Positions 63,753 to 64,000 of a stretch of DNA of 64,000 nt are shown here, in pieces. The position numbers were made by a program, and so were the translations under genes. Where the stretch lies: NCBI RefSeq assembly GCF_022749515.1, contig NZ_CP094242.1, positions 1,302,001 to 1,366,000 on the forward strand, read 5' to 3'. The DNA is from Morococcus cerebrosus (GTDB taxonomy: Bacteria; Pseudomonadota; Gammaproteobacteria; Burkholderiales; Neisseriaceae). The notes below the pieces were generated by a model that saw nothing but the letters and a program-made list of their open reading frames with translations, was not told the DNA's origin and ran no database searches. Within the stretch, counting starts at the first letter, position 1. Every line of letters begins with the position of its first letter.

Positions 63753-64000
63753 ATGAACCTTAAAAAACTGAAAAACAAACTGTTCCGCCGCCCGGGTCAG
63801 CGCGCGGTCATTGCCGTGCCGTATATTTGGCTTTTGGTGCTGTTTCTGATTCCGTTCGCCATCGTGCTGAAAATCAGCTTTGCCGAACAAGAAATCGCCA
63901 TTCCGCCGTTTACGCCGCTGACCAGCGTCGATGAAGATTTAGGTCGTCTGAACATCGCCATCAGTTATCAAAACTATGCCGATATCTTCCAAAATTTTTG
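63753..64000 (+). CDS. Polyamine ABC transporter permease (PotB/PotH type), N-terminal part
   Basis: Starts MNLKKLKNKLFRRPGQRAVI after AAGGGGAATGAG and is cut by the window end after about 82 codons. The first membrane helix VPYIWLLVLFLIPFAIVLKI is followed by FAEQEIAIPPFTPL, as in PotH. A perfect DUS at 63941-63952 is read in-frame as LGRLN in the first periplasmic loop. Confidence 0.85.
   Translation, partial: MNLKKLKNKLFRRPGQRAVIAVPYIWLLVLFLIPFAIVLKISFAEQEIAIPPFTPLTSVDEDLGRLNIAISYQNYADIFQNF

Overview
The window is chromosomal DNA of a commensal Neisseria. The main evidence is the very frequent 12-mer AGGTCGTCTGAA (and its complement), which is the DNA uptake sequence (DUS) dialect I associate with the N. 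mucosa / N. sicca / N. macacae group rather than with the meningococcus or gonococcus. Correia repeat-enclosed elements (CREE), IS30-family IS1655-like and IS5-family IS1106-like elements, paired BfrA/BfrB bacterioferritins and typical neisserial gene neighbourhoods agree. Most genes are ordinary, moderately GC-rich housekeeping genes. DUS are often paired as inverted repeats that form the stem of rho-independent terminators between genes. No rRNA, tRNA or CRISPR array was seen.

Layout. 0-6 kb: end of metF, metE, a methylthioinosine/MTA phosphorylase, a small membrane protein, an AI-2E-type permease and purM. 6.08-9.65 kb: an AT-rich accessory island bounded by an imperfect 90-bp direct repeat of the purM 3' end. 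It holds IS1655, an IS3 end fragment, a CREE, two small genes and a Sel1-type gene wrecked by an IS5-family insertion. 9.7-14.9 kb: DUF4124 protein, Fur-box-linked HutZ/HugZ-like haem protein, dnaQ-ispD, crcB, a small hydrolase and an orphan hpnC. 15-17.5 kb: an IS1106-like element, a CREE and a second IS1655. 17.5-34.7 kb: Sel1 protein, ratA-rnfH, pth, VanZ-like gene, HU, lon, ybeD-lipB-lipA, typA, bfrA-bfrB, pflB-pflA and recA. 34.8-35.9 kb: third IS1655. 36-49.5 kb: oxidoreductase, rbfA, truB, pcnB, fbp, bioB, yddG-like exporter, sulfate-binding protein, nnrE, and feoA-feoB with a tiny Cys-rich partner. 49.5-52.9 kb: an inverted pair of damaged IS1655 copies, a CREE and an IS3-family element. 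53-64 kb: mpl, methyltransferase, ThiP-like permease, a lone PD-(D/E)XK nuclease, nnrD, cytochrome b561-type protein, an MlaC-like protein, DUF1841, radC and the start of a polyamine ABC operon.

Functional themes. Iron and haem are prominent: feoAB, bfrAB and a HutZ-like gene. Anaerobic pyruvate metabolism is represented by pflB and its activase pflA with an FNR-like site. Lipoate synthesis (lipB-lipA) and NAD(P)HX repair (nnrE and nnrD, far apart) are also present.

The most striking unexplained pattern is that the four IS1655 ends that can be judged all lie at the same base of a DUS, with a 3-bp GTC duplication where both sides survive. The transposase-proximal end always faces the GTCTGAA half. 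The purM-tail island and the solitary PD-(D/E)XK nuclease are the next best leads.
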